Shown piece after piece: positions 35,401-46,860 of a DNA stretch of 64,000 bases. The stretch comes from Brachycybe producta (lineage: Eukaryota > Arthropoda > Diplopoda > Playtdesmida > Andrognathidae). The stretch lies in NCBI GenBank assembly GCA_036925085.1, contig JAUPFP010000001.1, positions 1,617,001 to 1,681,000 of the forward strand, written 5' to 3'. Numbering within the stretch: position 1 is the first letter of the stretch; each line of letters opens with the position of its first letter. The translations under genes and the position numbers were made by a program. The notes beneath the pieces are model-generated. The model ran no database searches, was not told the origin of the DNA, and saw only the letters and a program-made list of their open reading frames with translations.

Positions 35401-36274
35401 CAATACAAAATAACTTTTATTTAATTGAATATCCTTTAACAGGGTTTTTTTTCTAGTGTCGTAGTTTTCTTCTTGAATTTGGTCCTAGGAATGTCTGTGT
35501 GTCACAGTGTGTGTATTTTTTAAATAAAATTCTCAATCTTGAGTCAACATTCCAAAATAAGCAGAAAAGAAGAGAATGGCAAATTAGTTCTACTAATGGT
35601 TCCATTAGTGACAAACAAAAGGAAATCGACCTCAATGTGGCACTAAATTTAAAAGTTGAACCAAATTCTCTCAAAAAAAAAAAAACCCCAAAAAAAGGTC
35701 CCTCTTACAATTTTGTATTTTAAAATAGAAACAAATGAAGGAATTTTTTTTTTGTTGGAAGAAAAAAAAAATCAAATCAAAGGAATGCGATATTGAAGGT
35801 ATTGGTCAATGGAGCACTACTGATCAGAAAGGATGACCACTGTCCACTTGTCTTTCAAGTCACAAAAAAAGCTCATGATGAATCAATAAAGGACGGTTTG
35901 TTTGATCCCATTGTCCGAGCTAAACGTTGCCATTTAGTAAAGTATAAATGTGGAGGTGAGGATTTTTGCCCCCCCCCCCTCCTCCTTCATCCCGCCACCC
36001 CATCCGGCACCCCGCCACCCCATCCAGCACCCTTTTCTTATAATGCCCTATTGTCTTTTACCGGGTCCTGAAGCCATTGCTAATGAGACTGCAGGACTCC
36101 ACCTTCCATCAAAATGTACCTTTGAAGGACAGGTGCACTGTGGGGCTTACATGGAACCTTTGGGACTTTCAGGTCCTTCTATATGAACTTCTAAAAAAAA
36201 TAGAAATGAAGATAAATATTTAGGTCCTTTTTATTACAGAACTTCTCACTTCCTTATATCAAAAAATGCAAAGA
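35401..36274. other. Gene-free segment with poly(C) and a CACCCCGCC motif
   Basis: Open frames of 70-90 codons here show no recognizable protein and are broken by a C-run at about 35969-35979 and a CCCCGCCACCCCATCC duplication near 35990-36030. I do not call a gene. Confidence 0.4.
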
Positions 36275-36410
36275 AAATAAACTTGGCACTTGAACTTCAA
36301 CTTGAATCCTCTAAGCAGGGTGTCAACATAAAAAAATCCTGTTAAAGGAGACTCCTGTTTAGAGGGTTGAAGTTCTAAGTTTTCTTCTTCAATTTGGGCC
36401 ATAGGGTTTG
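36275..36410. mobile_element. Family C foldback, single copy
   Basis: GGCACTTGAACTTCAACTTG and AATCCTCTAAGCAGGGTG on the left, GTTTAGAGGGTTGAAGTTC and TAAGTTTTCTTCTTCAATT on the right. Confidence 0.65.
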
Positions 36411-37539
36411 AAAATAGGGTCTTTTTATAGGCTTTCTTTTTTCTTAAAAACAAGGTTAATTAAATTTTACAAACTCTGCTCTGTAATTAAGTAATGATTC
36501 AAATTAAAATATTTACAATAGGTGATAACTGGATGTAATTTCAATTTTAGTATTCATCATCCATGTTTAAATTTAAAATTGTAACCAAAAGCATCAATAA
36601 AATAATTTAAAAAAAGGTCATAAAATGAAATCCTTTTCTTATTACAGACTTGGAGGTCCCTGGGATTAAGAGGGATTAAAAATTTTCCCCTTCACGGATA
36701 GGGGGCGCTTTCGTTATATACTTCTTTTGTTCTAACTTCCAACAAAGGATTGGGGAGAGAGGTGAAGGGGTCATAAAAAAGAGCCAAGGTTTACCCCAAT
36801 TTTTTAAAGATAAAAATGCAAAACTCTTAATTAAAATAATACAAAATACTTAATATTATTGAAAATTACTAAACTCTTAATTAAAATACTCGGTAATGTA
36901 AAACGATAATTAAAAGAAACTTACACTAATTAAGGTAATTATCAGACAATTAAATTTAAAATAAAAGATCTTTTAAATTTTAAGGAGCTCCTTTAGTATT
37001 AAATTACTTCTTAACTATTTTAACTATCATTTAGTATTTTTTTTTGTATTTTAGCTTTTTTTTAAAAAAAATTTACAAAATCTTTAAAAAGTTTTTCAAT
37101 TTTTTTTTGAAAAACTTTAAAAATTATGTCTTTTTCTAATTTTAAGAGCTTTTTCATGAATTTTGAAGAGATTCTAACAAAATTACTTGAAATTCCGTAA
37201 TAATTAAAATATAATATAATTTAAAAGTGCTTTTATTCATTTAAATTAGAATATATAAATAATTTCTATATGCAACTTAAAAATGATAATTTTTGAAACT
37301 GATAATTAATTAATGAATTTATTTGAAAAGTTTTGTAGTTTTTAATTAGGCAGAAAATTGCAAATAATTATTAAAAAAAAAACAATTGAAAAAGTTGGCA
37401 TATTATTTATTGGTTGGTTATTTATTGGGCATTCGGAGTTGGTTTTATGGGTTTTATATGTTATACAGCGCCATCTTGAGGTGAAATCAGAAATCTTTAA
37501 CTGTTTGCTTTTGTTTTATAATTCAATTGTTTTTATTTA

Positions 37540-37670
37540 ATTATCATTATTTTTTATTTTATTATTATTTATTATTATTTTTTTATTAATATTATTTTTA
37601 CTATTAGTATTATTTATTATTATTTATTATTATTTATTATTATCTATTATTATTTATTTATTATTATTGC
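37540..37670. repeat. ATT-rich microsatellite
   Basis: Runs of TTATTATTA and a TATTATTATT decamer unit. The rest of 36411-38160 is AT-rich spacer with no gene seen. Confidence 0.8.
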
Positions 37671-38244
37671 AGTATTTAATGGATTATTTTTAATTATATT
37701 TTTATTTAAATATATTAAATTGAATACATTAATTTTTATTTTATTTAATACATTTAAAAATTGATTGTTTCATTAATAAAACGAAATAATGCATTTTTAT
37801 AGAAATTTTCAACTATTATTATGATTATTATTAACTTTACTAATTATTTAATGCATTATTTTTAATTATATTATTAATTATATTTAAATATTCTGTTAGC
37901 TTTTAATACAACAATAAAACACAGAGATTTCATATTTTTAATCTAATTTAATTTATAATAAAAAAGAGTTAAAAAAAAAAAAGAAATGTTATAAAATGAA
38001 TATAATGTAAAATAAACATTAAAAATAAAAAAGTACATTTTTCATCTGTTAGTAACGCCCTCTAGTGTCAATATATGTCTCTTATTTGTATTTAAAGTAA
38101 TGACAGTGTTGTCAATTATCTCATAATCGATCTTAAGATTCCCTATAAGCATAGACGACGTTATTCTTGAAAGGAATCAATCGGCGGCTGGTGGACACGT
38201 GTAAGAAAGTGCGACACGCGCAACTCTTTTAGTGCGAACATTTT

Positions 38245-38258
38245 CGCACGCATGCGCA
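38245..38258 (+). promoter_or_regulatory. NRF1-like motif upstream of GANAB
   Basis: CGCACGCATGCGCA, an NRF1-like palindrome, sits about 90 bases before the GANAB start codon within a locally GC-richer stretch (38155-38340). Binding is inferred from the motif alone. Confidence 0.4.
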
Positions 38259-38340
38259 ACTGAACGCTTAACACTTTTTCTTTGTTTCTTCTAATTTCCG
38301 GGGTTTTTTTTGTATATTTTTTTTTCCAGATTTGATAAAG

Positions 38341-41300
38341 ATGAATTTTCATCTGTTTGTCGCCGTTTTTGCGATTTTCGCTGTGTCGCCATACGACGCT
38401 GTAGACCGGAATAACTTTAAAACTTGCGACCAAAGTGGATTCTGCAAGTTCGTTTGTTCAATTATAGCGAATTTTGTCGTTTTTATACGATAAAACTAAT
38501 CCGGAAATTTGTTTTTCCGGGTTTTTTTCTTAAAAATTTTTTTTTTCGCAGACGTAACCGCGCAATGCGACCAAATGAGACACCGTACGAACTTCTAGTA
38601 AACACTGTTAAGACGCAACCGTCTTCGGTCGAAGCGGAACTTCTGAATCAGAAGAACGGAATTCATTTCAAGCTCACGATTACGGCACTTGTCGATAATA
38701 CGTTGAGGCTTCGTGTCGAAGAACTCGTTCCTCTCAGGCAGCGTTATCATCCGACCGATGCTCTCGCTGCCGAACCGGAACAAGACAGGCATAGAAAGAC
38801 TTTTATTGAAACAAAAGAGTCGAGAGACGGAATCTCACGAAATGCAGAAAATCTGAACGAATCTTTTAAAGTTTTCTTGGCGCGTTTTTAACGATTATTG
38901 CAAATTGCTGCAGTTTTTGTGGTAATTTTCTGCATTCTTCTTCAGATATTTGCAAATTTCTGCTTTTTTTCTTTCAGTTTTCGACGATTTCTTACAGTTT
39001 TCTACAGATTTCTTTAATTTCTTGGAAGTTGTTGCACAGTTTTCATGTTATTTCGCATATTTTTTTTAATTTATTCTATAATTTTTAAGTTTTTTCGGAT
39101 ATTTTTTTACATTTTTTAACTTATTATTTTGTAATTTTCTACGTTCTTCTTCGGATATTTGCAATTTTCTGCTTTTTTTCTATCAGTTTTCGATGATTTC
39201 TTACATGTTTTCTGTATTATGGAGTTTGGCAGATTTCTGTAAAAATCATAAGTATTTTTTTTACGCTTTAGGAAGATTTATTCGTGTTTGATGAATGTTT
39301 TCTTCAGATATTTTACAATTTTCTGTTGATTGATTCTTTAAATTTTTCATTCCGGTTTCATTTTATTGAAATTTTTCTCGGATTTTAAAAGAAGCTCGAA
39401 TCAAATATCAAGAAAACTTAAACAAAATTAACCGTTTCCACAAATTTTCACAGATTTATTGTAGTTTTTTTTGCGTTTTGTGAATTCTCTCTTAGTCTTG
39501 ACACTTTCAACTCTTATAAAAGTGTCTTATTCGTAGTTGAAATTCGGTTGTTTTTGCAGGTTGACCATACAGAGTAGCGATTCCGCTGGTTTTATTGCTA
39601 CTTTCGGTCCGAGCAGCAAAGTTGTCGTTACGGCAAAGCCGTTCAGAATCGATCTCTACTCCGAAGACGAACTAGTCATTAGTACGAATGCTAGAGGACT
39701 GATGCGGTTTGAGCACACGAGAACGAAACCGCAGCCGTAAACATCTCGATCATCTAATTTCTCGTAAAAAAAACATTACTAATGACATTTTACGATATTC
39801 AGGAAAGAAGCGAATGTCGAACACGACGCGGAAAAAGCTGCAGAAAGCAATAACGAAGTTGTCGAGGAAGAAGAACCAAACATGTGGGAAGAGGATTTCA
39901 AGAGTCATCACGACACGAAACCAAATGGTAGCACATTTTTAGATCTTTTCGGCTTAGTTTAATAGTTGTTATCTCGTAAAAAGGTCCAAATTCAGTCGGA
40001 ATGGATTTCTCTTTCGTTGGATTCGATAACGTTTATGGAATTCCGGAACATGCAGACAGTTTCTCGCTGAAAACAACGTAAACGTTTCCCGTTAAACACG
40101 ACGAGAGTATGTTTTAAACGGTTTATTTTTTGCTTTATTAGGTCTGGAGATCCTTATCGTCTTTATAATTTGGATGTGTTTGAGTATGAAGTCTTTAATC
40201 CGATGGCATTGTATGGATCCATTCCTTACATGTTGGCTCACAGGCAAGTTTATTAAATAGCGTACGGGTTCGCACTTTCTTTTAAAACATTCACTGTTAC
40301 GAGTTTTGCAGAAAATAGGAGACATTTGTAGAAATATTTGAAAAAATATCTGTAATATTGCATTGAATACTGGAAATGAAGACATTCTTGTCTTGCAGTC
40401 TGTTAGATACTTGCAGGAAAATACTGAGATACACAAAAGTGTCAGATACTCTCAGAAATGTTGTTCGTCAAAATGAGATCTGACAGAAAATCCGAGATAC
40501 TTGAAGAAAAATCTCTTATTTTTTGCAGAAAAATCTCTATTTTTTTGCAGAAAAGTCTGAATTTCTTGTAGAAAAATGAGATACTTGCAGAAAAATCTGA
40601 ATTCTTTGCAGAAACGTCTTGATATCCTAGTAGAAAAAATCTGAGTTTCTTGCAGAAAAGTCTGAATTTCTTGTAGAGAAATGAGATACATACAGAAAAA
40701 TGTGAGATACTCGCAGAAAAAAAGGTGTTCTTGATGGAAAATTTGACGAACTTTGAAAAATGTGATTTATTTGCAGTGAAGTTCATAATATTCATGTTGT
40801 AAAAAATAGACTAAGCATTTTCACATGAATACAGGAAGTAATTTAAAACATTGCTTTGTATGTGTTGTCTTGACAGTGAAACGAAGACTGTCGGATTATT
40901 GTGGTTGAATGCGGCCGAAGCGTGGATCGACGTCGTCTCTGCATCCGACCAGGTCCGTACTTCGATCCTTCGTTCTGCTTTTTCTGTGCTTATTGTTTAC
41001 TGTTGGCCTACAAAATGATTGAAGTGTTTTCGTCGTTGCTTTAAACGTGTCGATGCTTCACTCTTGTTGCTTTTTTTTTCCCCATTCCTCCGCCTTCCAA
41101 AAATCACTGTCCGTTTCCTTTCTTTCGAAATCCCTCTCCATTGTTAATTACTGATAATTAGAACGTGATGCTGAGCATTGTGGACTTTGTCAAGGGTCAG
41201 ACTAGAATGCCACAGATGGACACGCACTGGTTCTTCGAGTCTGGAATCATCGACGTTTTTTTTCTTTTGGGTCCGAACCACGTCGACGTTTCTCGACAAT

Positions 41301-44300
41301 ACTTGAAACTTGCGGGAGCCACTCAGGTGCCACCGGTGAGTCGTGGCTTACGTTGTGACGCGCGAAAGAATGTTTACCTAGGTAACCGTCTCGACTAATA
41401 CGGTACCTTTTTTAGATTTTTTCGTTAGGTTATCATCAGAGCCGTTGGAATTACAACGATCAGGAAGATGTTCGTGGAGTGGATGCGAAGTTTGACGAAC
41501 ACGATATTCCGTACGATGTCATCTGGTTGGACATCGAATATACGGACGGCAAGAGATACTTTACCTGGGATAAGACGAGGTTTTCGGAGCCGGGTGACAT
41601 GGTGGCAAATCTGACTGCGAAGGGAAGAAAGTTGGTCGTCATCATCGATCCCCACATTAAGAGAGCTCCTGGTTATTTTGTACACGAAGATGCAACTTCG
41701 AAGGGTTATTACGTTAAGAACAAGGATGGCAGCGACTACGATGGTAAATGTTTCAAATGAGCGTAAAATGTGTTTCTAAAGTCTTGAAAAATGGGAAATA
41801 CAAACAGAAATATCCTAAAAACATATTTATTTGACGTTCACTTAGAAAATTACTTCTAACTTTATGATTTGTGTCAAACTTTTTAGAAATTCAGAAGAAG
41901 AAAAACTCAAATCTCGAGAAATAATTGCATTTTTTAGAAAATTTACGCTAAAGTAAGGAATTTCTTAGAAAATTTATGCAAAAAAAGTATAAAATGTTTA
42001 GAAATCTAGTGAAAAGTCAGAAATATTTTTAAATTTGAGCAGAAAAAAGCTCAAAAATGTTTAAAAATTGAGGCAAAAGTACGAAATTTTTTTTTTCAAA
42101 ATATATTTTTAAAAAATGTCGAAATTGTTTACAAATTGAGTCGAAAGGATACAATTCTTCTAATTATATTCAAAAACAGTCCAAAAAGGCGAAAAAGTCC
42201 AAAATATTTAGAAGTTTAGACAAAAAGGAAGACATTTTTTAAAATTCTTACTAAAAATATGAATTTGTTCGTCATATTTGCACAAAATAAAGGCTGAAAT
42301 ATTTAGAAACAAAAGAAACAAGAGTACGATTTTTTCCCCTAAATATAAGTAAAGTATAAAATGTTTAATATTTCATAAAATGTGCACATTTTTAAAAAGT
42401 ATATTTTGGCAATTTTTACAAAAAAAGAAAAAGGAAAAAATATTTAAAATTTAAACTAAAAGTACAATTTTTTTTTGGAAATTTGCACAAAATAGATTTT
42501 TTTAAAAGAAATTTACATAAAAAAGGACAACATTTCTAGAAATTCAAACAAAAAGTACAAAATTCATAAAAAAAAAAAAAAATTTACAAACAAAAAAAAA
42601 CTACTGACATCCAGGTTAATAGTGACGTATTTTTGACACTTTTCAGGATGGTGTTGGCCGGGTTCTTCGGGATACTTGGACTTCTTCAATCCCGAAGTTC
42701 GAGATTACTGGGCGTCCAATTACGATCCATCAAAATTCGAAGGAACTTCGCTTTCTGTTCACATTTGGAACGATATGAACGAACCTTCCGTATTTAACGG
42801 TCCAGAAGTGACGATGCACAAAGATGCAAAACATTACGGTGGTTGGGAACACCGAGAAATTCATAACATCTACGGCCTCATGGTGGTCAGTACTCGACTA
42901 CGGCTTCGTTACTTCGTATGTTAGAAACGATAATCTTTGTTTTTTTAAGGTTATGTCAACACACAAAGGTCTCGTCGATCGTTCCGGAGGAAAACAACGT
43001 CCTTTTATTCTTTCTAGGTCCTTCTTTACCGGAATCCAGCGTTACGGTCGGTTTTTAATAGTCGTAAAGATGTTTTTTTCCGTTACTAACGTCTGTTGTT
43101 AAATCCAGCTGCTATTTGGACTGGTGATAATATGGCAAAATGGGATCATTTGAAGGCTCTGATTCCGATGTGTCTGAGTCTCAGTGTCTCTGGTGTGACC
43201 TTCGTAGGAGCCGACGTCGGAGGTTTCTTTTATAATCCCGATATCGAGCTCTTAGTTCGTTGGTATCAGGTATAAGGGTCGTTATGAATGAAGAAAGAGA
43301 AAGAGAAATAAGTTCATGTCTGTAAATTTGATGGATTCTGTTCGTAGGCAGCTGCTTTTCAACCTTTTTTCAGAGCTCACGCTCACATTGATACTCAGAG
43401 ACGAGAGCCGTATCTGTTTGACGAAGGCACCACAAATTTACTAAGAAATGCTATTCGCTCTCGATACACTTATCTACCTTACTGGTACACTTTGTTCTAC
43501 GAGAACGAGAAAACCGGTTTGCCTCCGATGAGGCCAATGTGGTACGAGTTTCCAAAAGATTCGAAAACGTTTAAAATGGAAGATCAGAATATGATTGGTA
43601 AATTAAAAACAGATTTGGTTACGAACATTTTTAACAATTTTGTGCAGAAAGATTTCATGTTTTTTTAATCTACATTTTTTTTTAGTCTTTTTTACCCAAT
43701 TTTTCGTCTAATTTTTAGGGTTTTTTGTTACCTTTTTGACTTATGGGTTTTTTGCCTAATTTTTACGGCTTTTTTACCGAATTTTTATGTTTTTTTTGCC
43801 TAATTTTTACGGCTTTTTTGCCTCATTTTTACAGCTTTTTTACCGAATTTTTATGGCCTTTTGCGTAATTTTTATGGCATTTTTGCATAAATTATTGAAC
43901 GTTTTTTTAAAAAACGTTTGTAGTTTCGAATTTTCAAAAATTATGTTAAGTTTAACTTTGTTAAATAATTGTGATTTTAAAAATGATTTAAAAGTCACTC
44001 GCTATTCCAGGTAATGGTCTCATGGTTCATCCCGTCACAACACAAGGCGCGACTTCGGTCGAAGTTTACTTTCCCGGCGAAAACGAGGTTCTCTTACACG
44101 ATCACGTTCACACCGATAGATCGTTAAGAGAGACCAGCTTTCTCATCTTTTCTTTTTTATCTTTTACAAAGATATGGTACGATACGGACACGTATGAAAG
44201 GATCGACGGAAATGGTGCTAAAACCATCTCCGCTCCACTCGATAAAGTAATCGTCAATTTCGTTTCATTTGGAAGGATGAGAAAATCATCATTCTTGCTT

Positions 44301-45633
44301 TTTTTTTTTCTTTCTTCTCTTTTCGAATAGAATCCCGTGTTCGTTCGTGGAGGTTCCATCATTCCGAAGAAAGAGAGAGTCCGAAGAGCCGCTTCTCTCG
44401 GAATGGATGATCCTTACACACTTCTCGTCGCTCTCGATAAACAAGTGAATCTCTCATGCAGCTCGTCTTTCTAATTTCATTTTTCATTCCTCTTATTAAT
44501 CTTTTATTCGTACATAGGGAAAATTCGCAAACGGAACGGTTTATATCGATGACGGGTTCTCGTATCAGTACAAGCAGGGAGAATTTTTGTATAATATCAT
44601 CAATTACGGTGATAAAGTTTTGTCTTCGAGGTAGATTCGCAAAAAAAAAAACAAATAGCTCGCAAAGTTGAAATTTTATTCCAGGGAGATCTGATTAAAG
44701 ATCTTTCTTGGCTCGTCTTTTTGTGTTCTGAAATTCCTACCGTACACTTTTTGTAGGTCTACAGTTGAAGGTGGTAACTACAAAACGAAATCGTGGCTCG
44801 AAAGAGTGATTATCTTGGGTCTTAACAAAATGCCGGCTAATGTATACGTAGAAAGTGAATGTATGTTTGATTAAGTTGATTGGCTGTGTTCGGAAACTAA
44901 AGAAAAATACTTATTAACTGTAAAGAAAACAGAAAAGTAGCATTCGGAAACAACACGTGGGCGAGGGGAGGGCTATTCTTTAAAGAAAACCCGTGTCCGA
45001 GAACTACTCTAGCGCCACCTACCAATTTCTCAAGAAAGCAATCATGTAATCCACACCATGTTTCTTTTCTCAAGAAGATTAAACTGAATAGGACAACCTT
45101 TAATGCTAAAGTTAGCATGCGTATGAAATGGAGAACAATGTAAATGACATGTTTGCAAAATGGCCTCCATATGACCTCATATTTGAGAAGAAAATGGCAA
45201 AATCAAGCACATCCGGAAATGCTTTTCTTTAAAAGAATTTTCTAGCAGGTGGAACCAATCACTTAAGGCCAAATGAATTGTGTGTTTTGGAGGCTAAAAT
45301 TTTCATAAATTTCACTTAAAATTATCCTAGTTCTCGAATTCTAGCCTCAAAACGGTCGCATTGATTGAAAAATGGTGTAATTATTTTGGTCTTAACAATC
45401 AACTTTCTAGATTGTTTACAGGATAATATAAAGAAATATTCTTAAGTTTCCGAACACAGCCAAATGTGATCCGCACTGTTTAACCGTAATTTGAATTATT
45501 ATTTTTTGTTTTTGGTTTTGTAGCGGTTGGAAAGAAAAATCTAGAGTTTATGGTTGACGAGAAACGTTCCGTTTTGACCCTTCGTAAACCCGCAGTGAAC
45601 ATGGGCGAGAAATGGACCATTACATTATCTTGA
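38341..45633 (+). CDS. GANAB: Glucosidase II alpha subunit (GH31)
   Basis: ER-lumen enzyme that trims the inner glucoses of N-glycans in the calnexin cycle. Nineteen exons give 919 residues (human 944): 38341-38447, 38552-38788, 39560-39736, 39803-39927, 39984-40077, 40142-40243, 40877-40952, 41162-41335, 41416-41743, 42647-42885, 42950-43046, 43109-43269, 43348-43597, 44011-44087, 44172-44246, 44331-44444, 44518-44630, 44757-44860, 45524-45633. A hydrophobic signal peptide (about residues 1-20) precedes [11 protein letters not shown]31 motifs: VIWLDIE (about 399-405), WNDMNEPS with nucleophile Asp516, WTGDN with acid/base Asp592, and GADVGGFF. The Asp-Asp spacing of 76 equals that of human Asp542/Asp618. 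No KDEL, as expected, since retention uses the beta subunit. Exon 2's end is uncertain: a GC donor at 38789 fits homologues best, while a GT donor at 38819 would add ten residues. Intron 6 is GC-AG. Confidence 0.95.
38926..39210 (+). repeat. Direct repeat in GANAB intron 2
   Basis: A ~75-bp segment (TTTCTGCATTCTTCTTCAGA, then CAGTTTTCGACGATTTCTTA) recurs about 204 bases later with small changes. Confidence 0.6.
40244..40876 (+). other. GC-AG intron in GANAB with internal tandem array
   Basis: The donor reads CACAG|GCAAGT, a perfect GC-type donor context, and the acceptor is CTTGACAG. Splicing yields [19 protein letters not shown], matching GANAB. About 40310-40790 is a degenerate array of TTGCAGAAAAATCTGAATT-like units. 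Confidence 0.85.
41744..42646 (+). repeat. GANAB intron 9: degenerate A-rich array
   Basis: Repeated words AAAAAGTACAAA and AAATTTACACAAAA at irregular 25-45 base spacing, with no exon between exons 9 and 10. Confidence 0.5.
43640..43950 (+). repeat. GANAB intron 13: T-rich ~27-bp tandem array
   Basis: Units such as GCCTAATTTTTACGGCTTTT and ACCGAATTTTTATGG alternate about ten times. Confidence 0.75.
44881..45462. mobile_element. TIR element in the last GANAB intron
   Basis: Ends TGGCTGTGTTCGGAAACT and AGTTTCCGAACACAGCCA are perfect inverted copies, extended by AAAGAAAAATA / AAATATTCTT. About 582 bp, no transposase frame, sitting between exons 18 and 19. A centre segment with TTGGAGGCTAAAA...TAGCCTCAAAA resembles the family B core, suggesting a nested or shared piece. 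The target duplication is unclear. Confidence 0.85.
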
Positions 45634-45655
45634 TTTTCGATACGATTTACCCCGA

Positions 45656-45661
45656 AATAAA
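45656..45661 (+). terminator. Poly(A) signal of GANAB
   Basis: AATAAA 23 bases after the stop codon. Another AATAAA-type hexamer lies near 45945. Confidence 0.55.
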
Positions 45662-46189
45662 TGTCCAATTCTTTTTTCGAGTGTTTGCGCAAATTGGAAA
45701 ATGTTTCTCTTGATTGTTTTACGAACTGATTTTTTTTTGTGTGTCAAGTAACTGGATTACGTTGACTCGAAAATTGAAATACGAATAAGAAATGAACACG
45801 ATGATGATGTTGCCGTGATTTATTGATTCCGATTCCATCAGTAATTATTGTTTTTTGTTTGTTTTCTGCAGTGAAATCAACTTTTCCATGTGTTTTTTTT
45901 TTTCCTTTTTCGTTCTTTTGATTAGTGTCTTAAGTAATTTTAATAATAAAACATCGTTGTGTTGGGATTTATATTCGGGTTGATGTTATTATTTTCACTT
46001 TGACGTTTTAGGCACATTTTTGGAACGTTGTCTTTCGATAACAACATGACTCAGAGTTGGCTTTAGAAAGTAGGAGAACCATTTTTGGTTAATGAACTTC
46101 AAAATGGAGTTACAACTTTTTTTTAGATTAATTAGTCAAAAATTTGAAAGAGAAATAAACTTTTTACGAAAGTAGTCGATTTTTTTTTA

Positions 46190-46455
46190 CAAAAATAATA
46201 ATCATTTGATGTAGATTTATGTAAAACCTCTTTCAGCTGAAGAAATAACAAAATGTTAATAACAATTTTAAAAATATGTTAATTAACGATTTTTTTTTTT
46301 GGAATGATTTGATAAATTTTGTTATCGACATTTATCAAATCATTCCAAAAAAAATCGTTAATATATTTTTTAAAATTGTTATTAACATTTTGTTATTTCT
46401 TCAGTTGAAAGAGGTTTTACATAAATCTACATCAAATGATTATTTTTTTTAACAA
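46190..46455. repeat. Long near-perfect hairpin (arms ~125 bp)
   Basis: The left arm from about 46192 (ATCATTTGATGTAGATTTAT, then GAAATAACAAAATGTTAATA, then GGAATGATTTGATAAA) is followed by a ~12-base loop TTTGTTATCGAC. The right arm repeats it in reverse complement with only a few differences. The arms are far closer to each other than those of any other foldback here. It lies 560 bases after GANAB. It could be a young foldback element or a hairpin-RNA source. Confidence 0.85.
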
Positions 46456-46654
46456 TGTTTTTGACAAAAATGTTGGTTGCATATGTCGGCAAGAAATTGA
46501 TCCACGAGTAGAATGTTATTAACAGTGTTGACACAACAGAAATAACTTGCTATTAATATTTTGTTATCAACATCCTTCGATCAGGACAACGCCTTCAGAG
46601 CGGTTGCAAAATTTCTGCTATTAACAAAGTTAACAACAATATTATCGACATGTT

Positions 46655-46860
46655 AATGGAAAAAATAACAAATGCTGAAAGTAAATGTTATTGACAAAAG
46701 TTAATAGCATAATGTTATTGACAAAAGTTAATAGCCAAATGCTATTGACAATAGTTAATGGCAAAATGCTATTGACAATAGTTAATGGCAAAATGCTATT
46801 GACAATAGTTAATGGCAAAATGTTATTGACAAAAGTTAATAGCAAAATGTTATAGACGTT
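46655..46860. repeat. 30-bp tandem array
   Basis: About six units of AATGCTATTGACAATAGTTA + ATGGCAA, with TTGACAAAAGTTAATAGC variants at the edges. Its words (GTTAATA, TGTTATTGAC) also occur in the neighbouring hairpin. Confidence 0.85.

Noticed and set aside
35453-36186. Cluster of open frames, one reading MKVLVNGALLIRK
   Set aside because: No recognizable domain, low-complexity C-rich interruption and no consistent splice phase.
40442-40795. Minus-strand frame rich in Phe/Leu/Gln within GANAB
   Set aside because: It lies inside a GANAB intron and is the antisense of the TTGCAGAAAAATCTG array.
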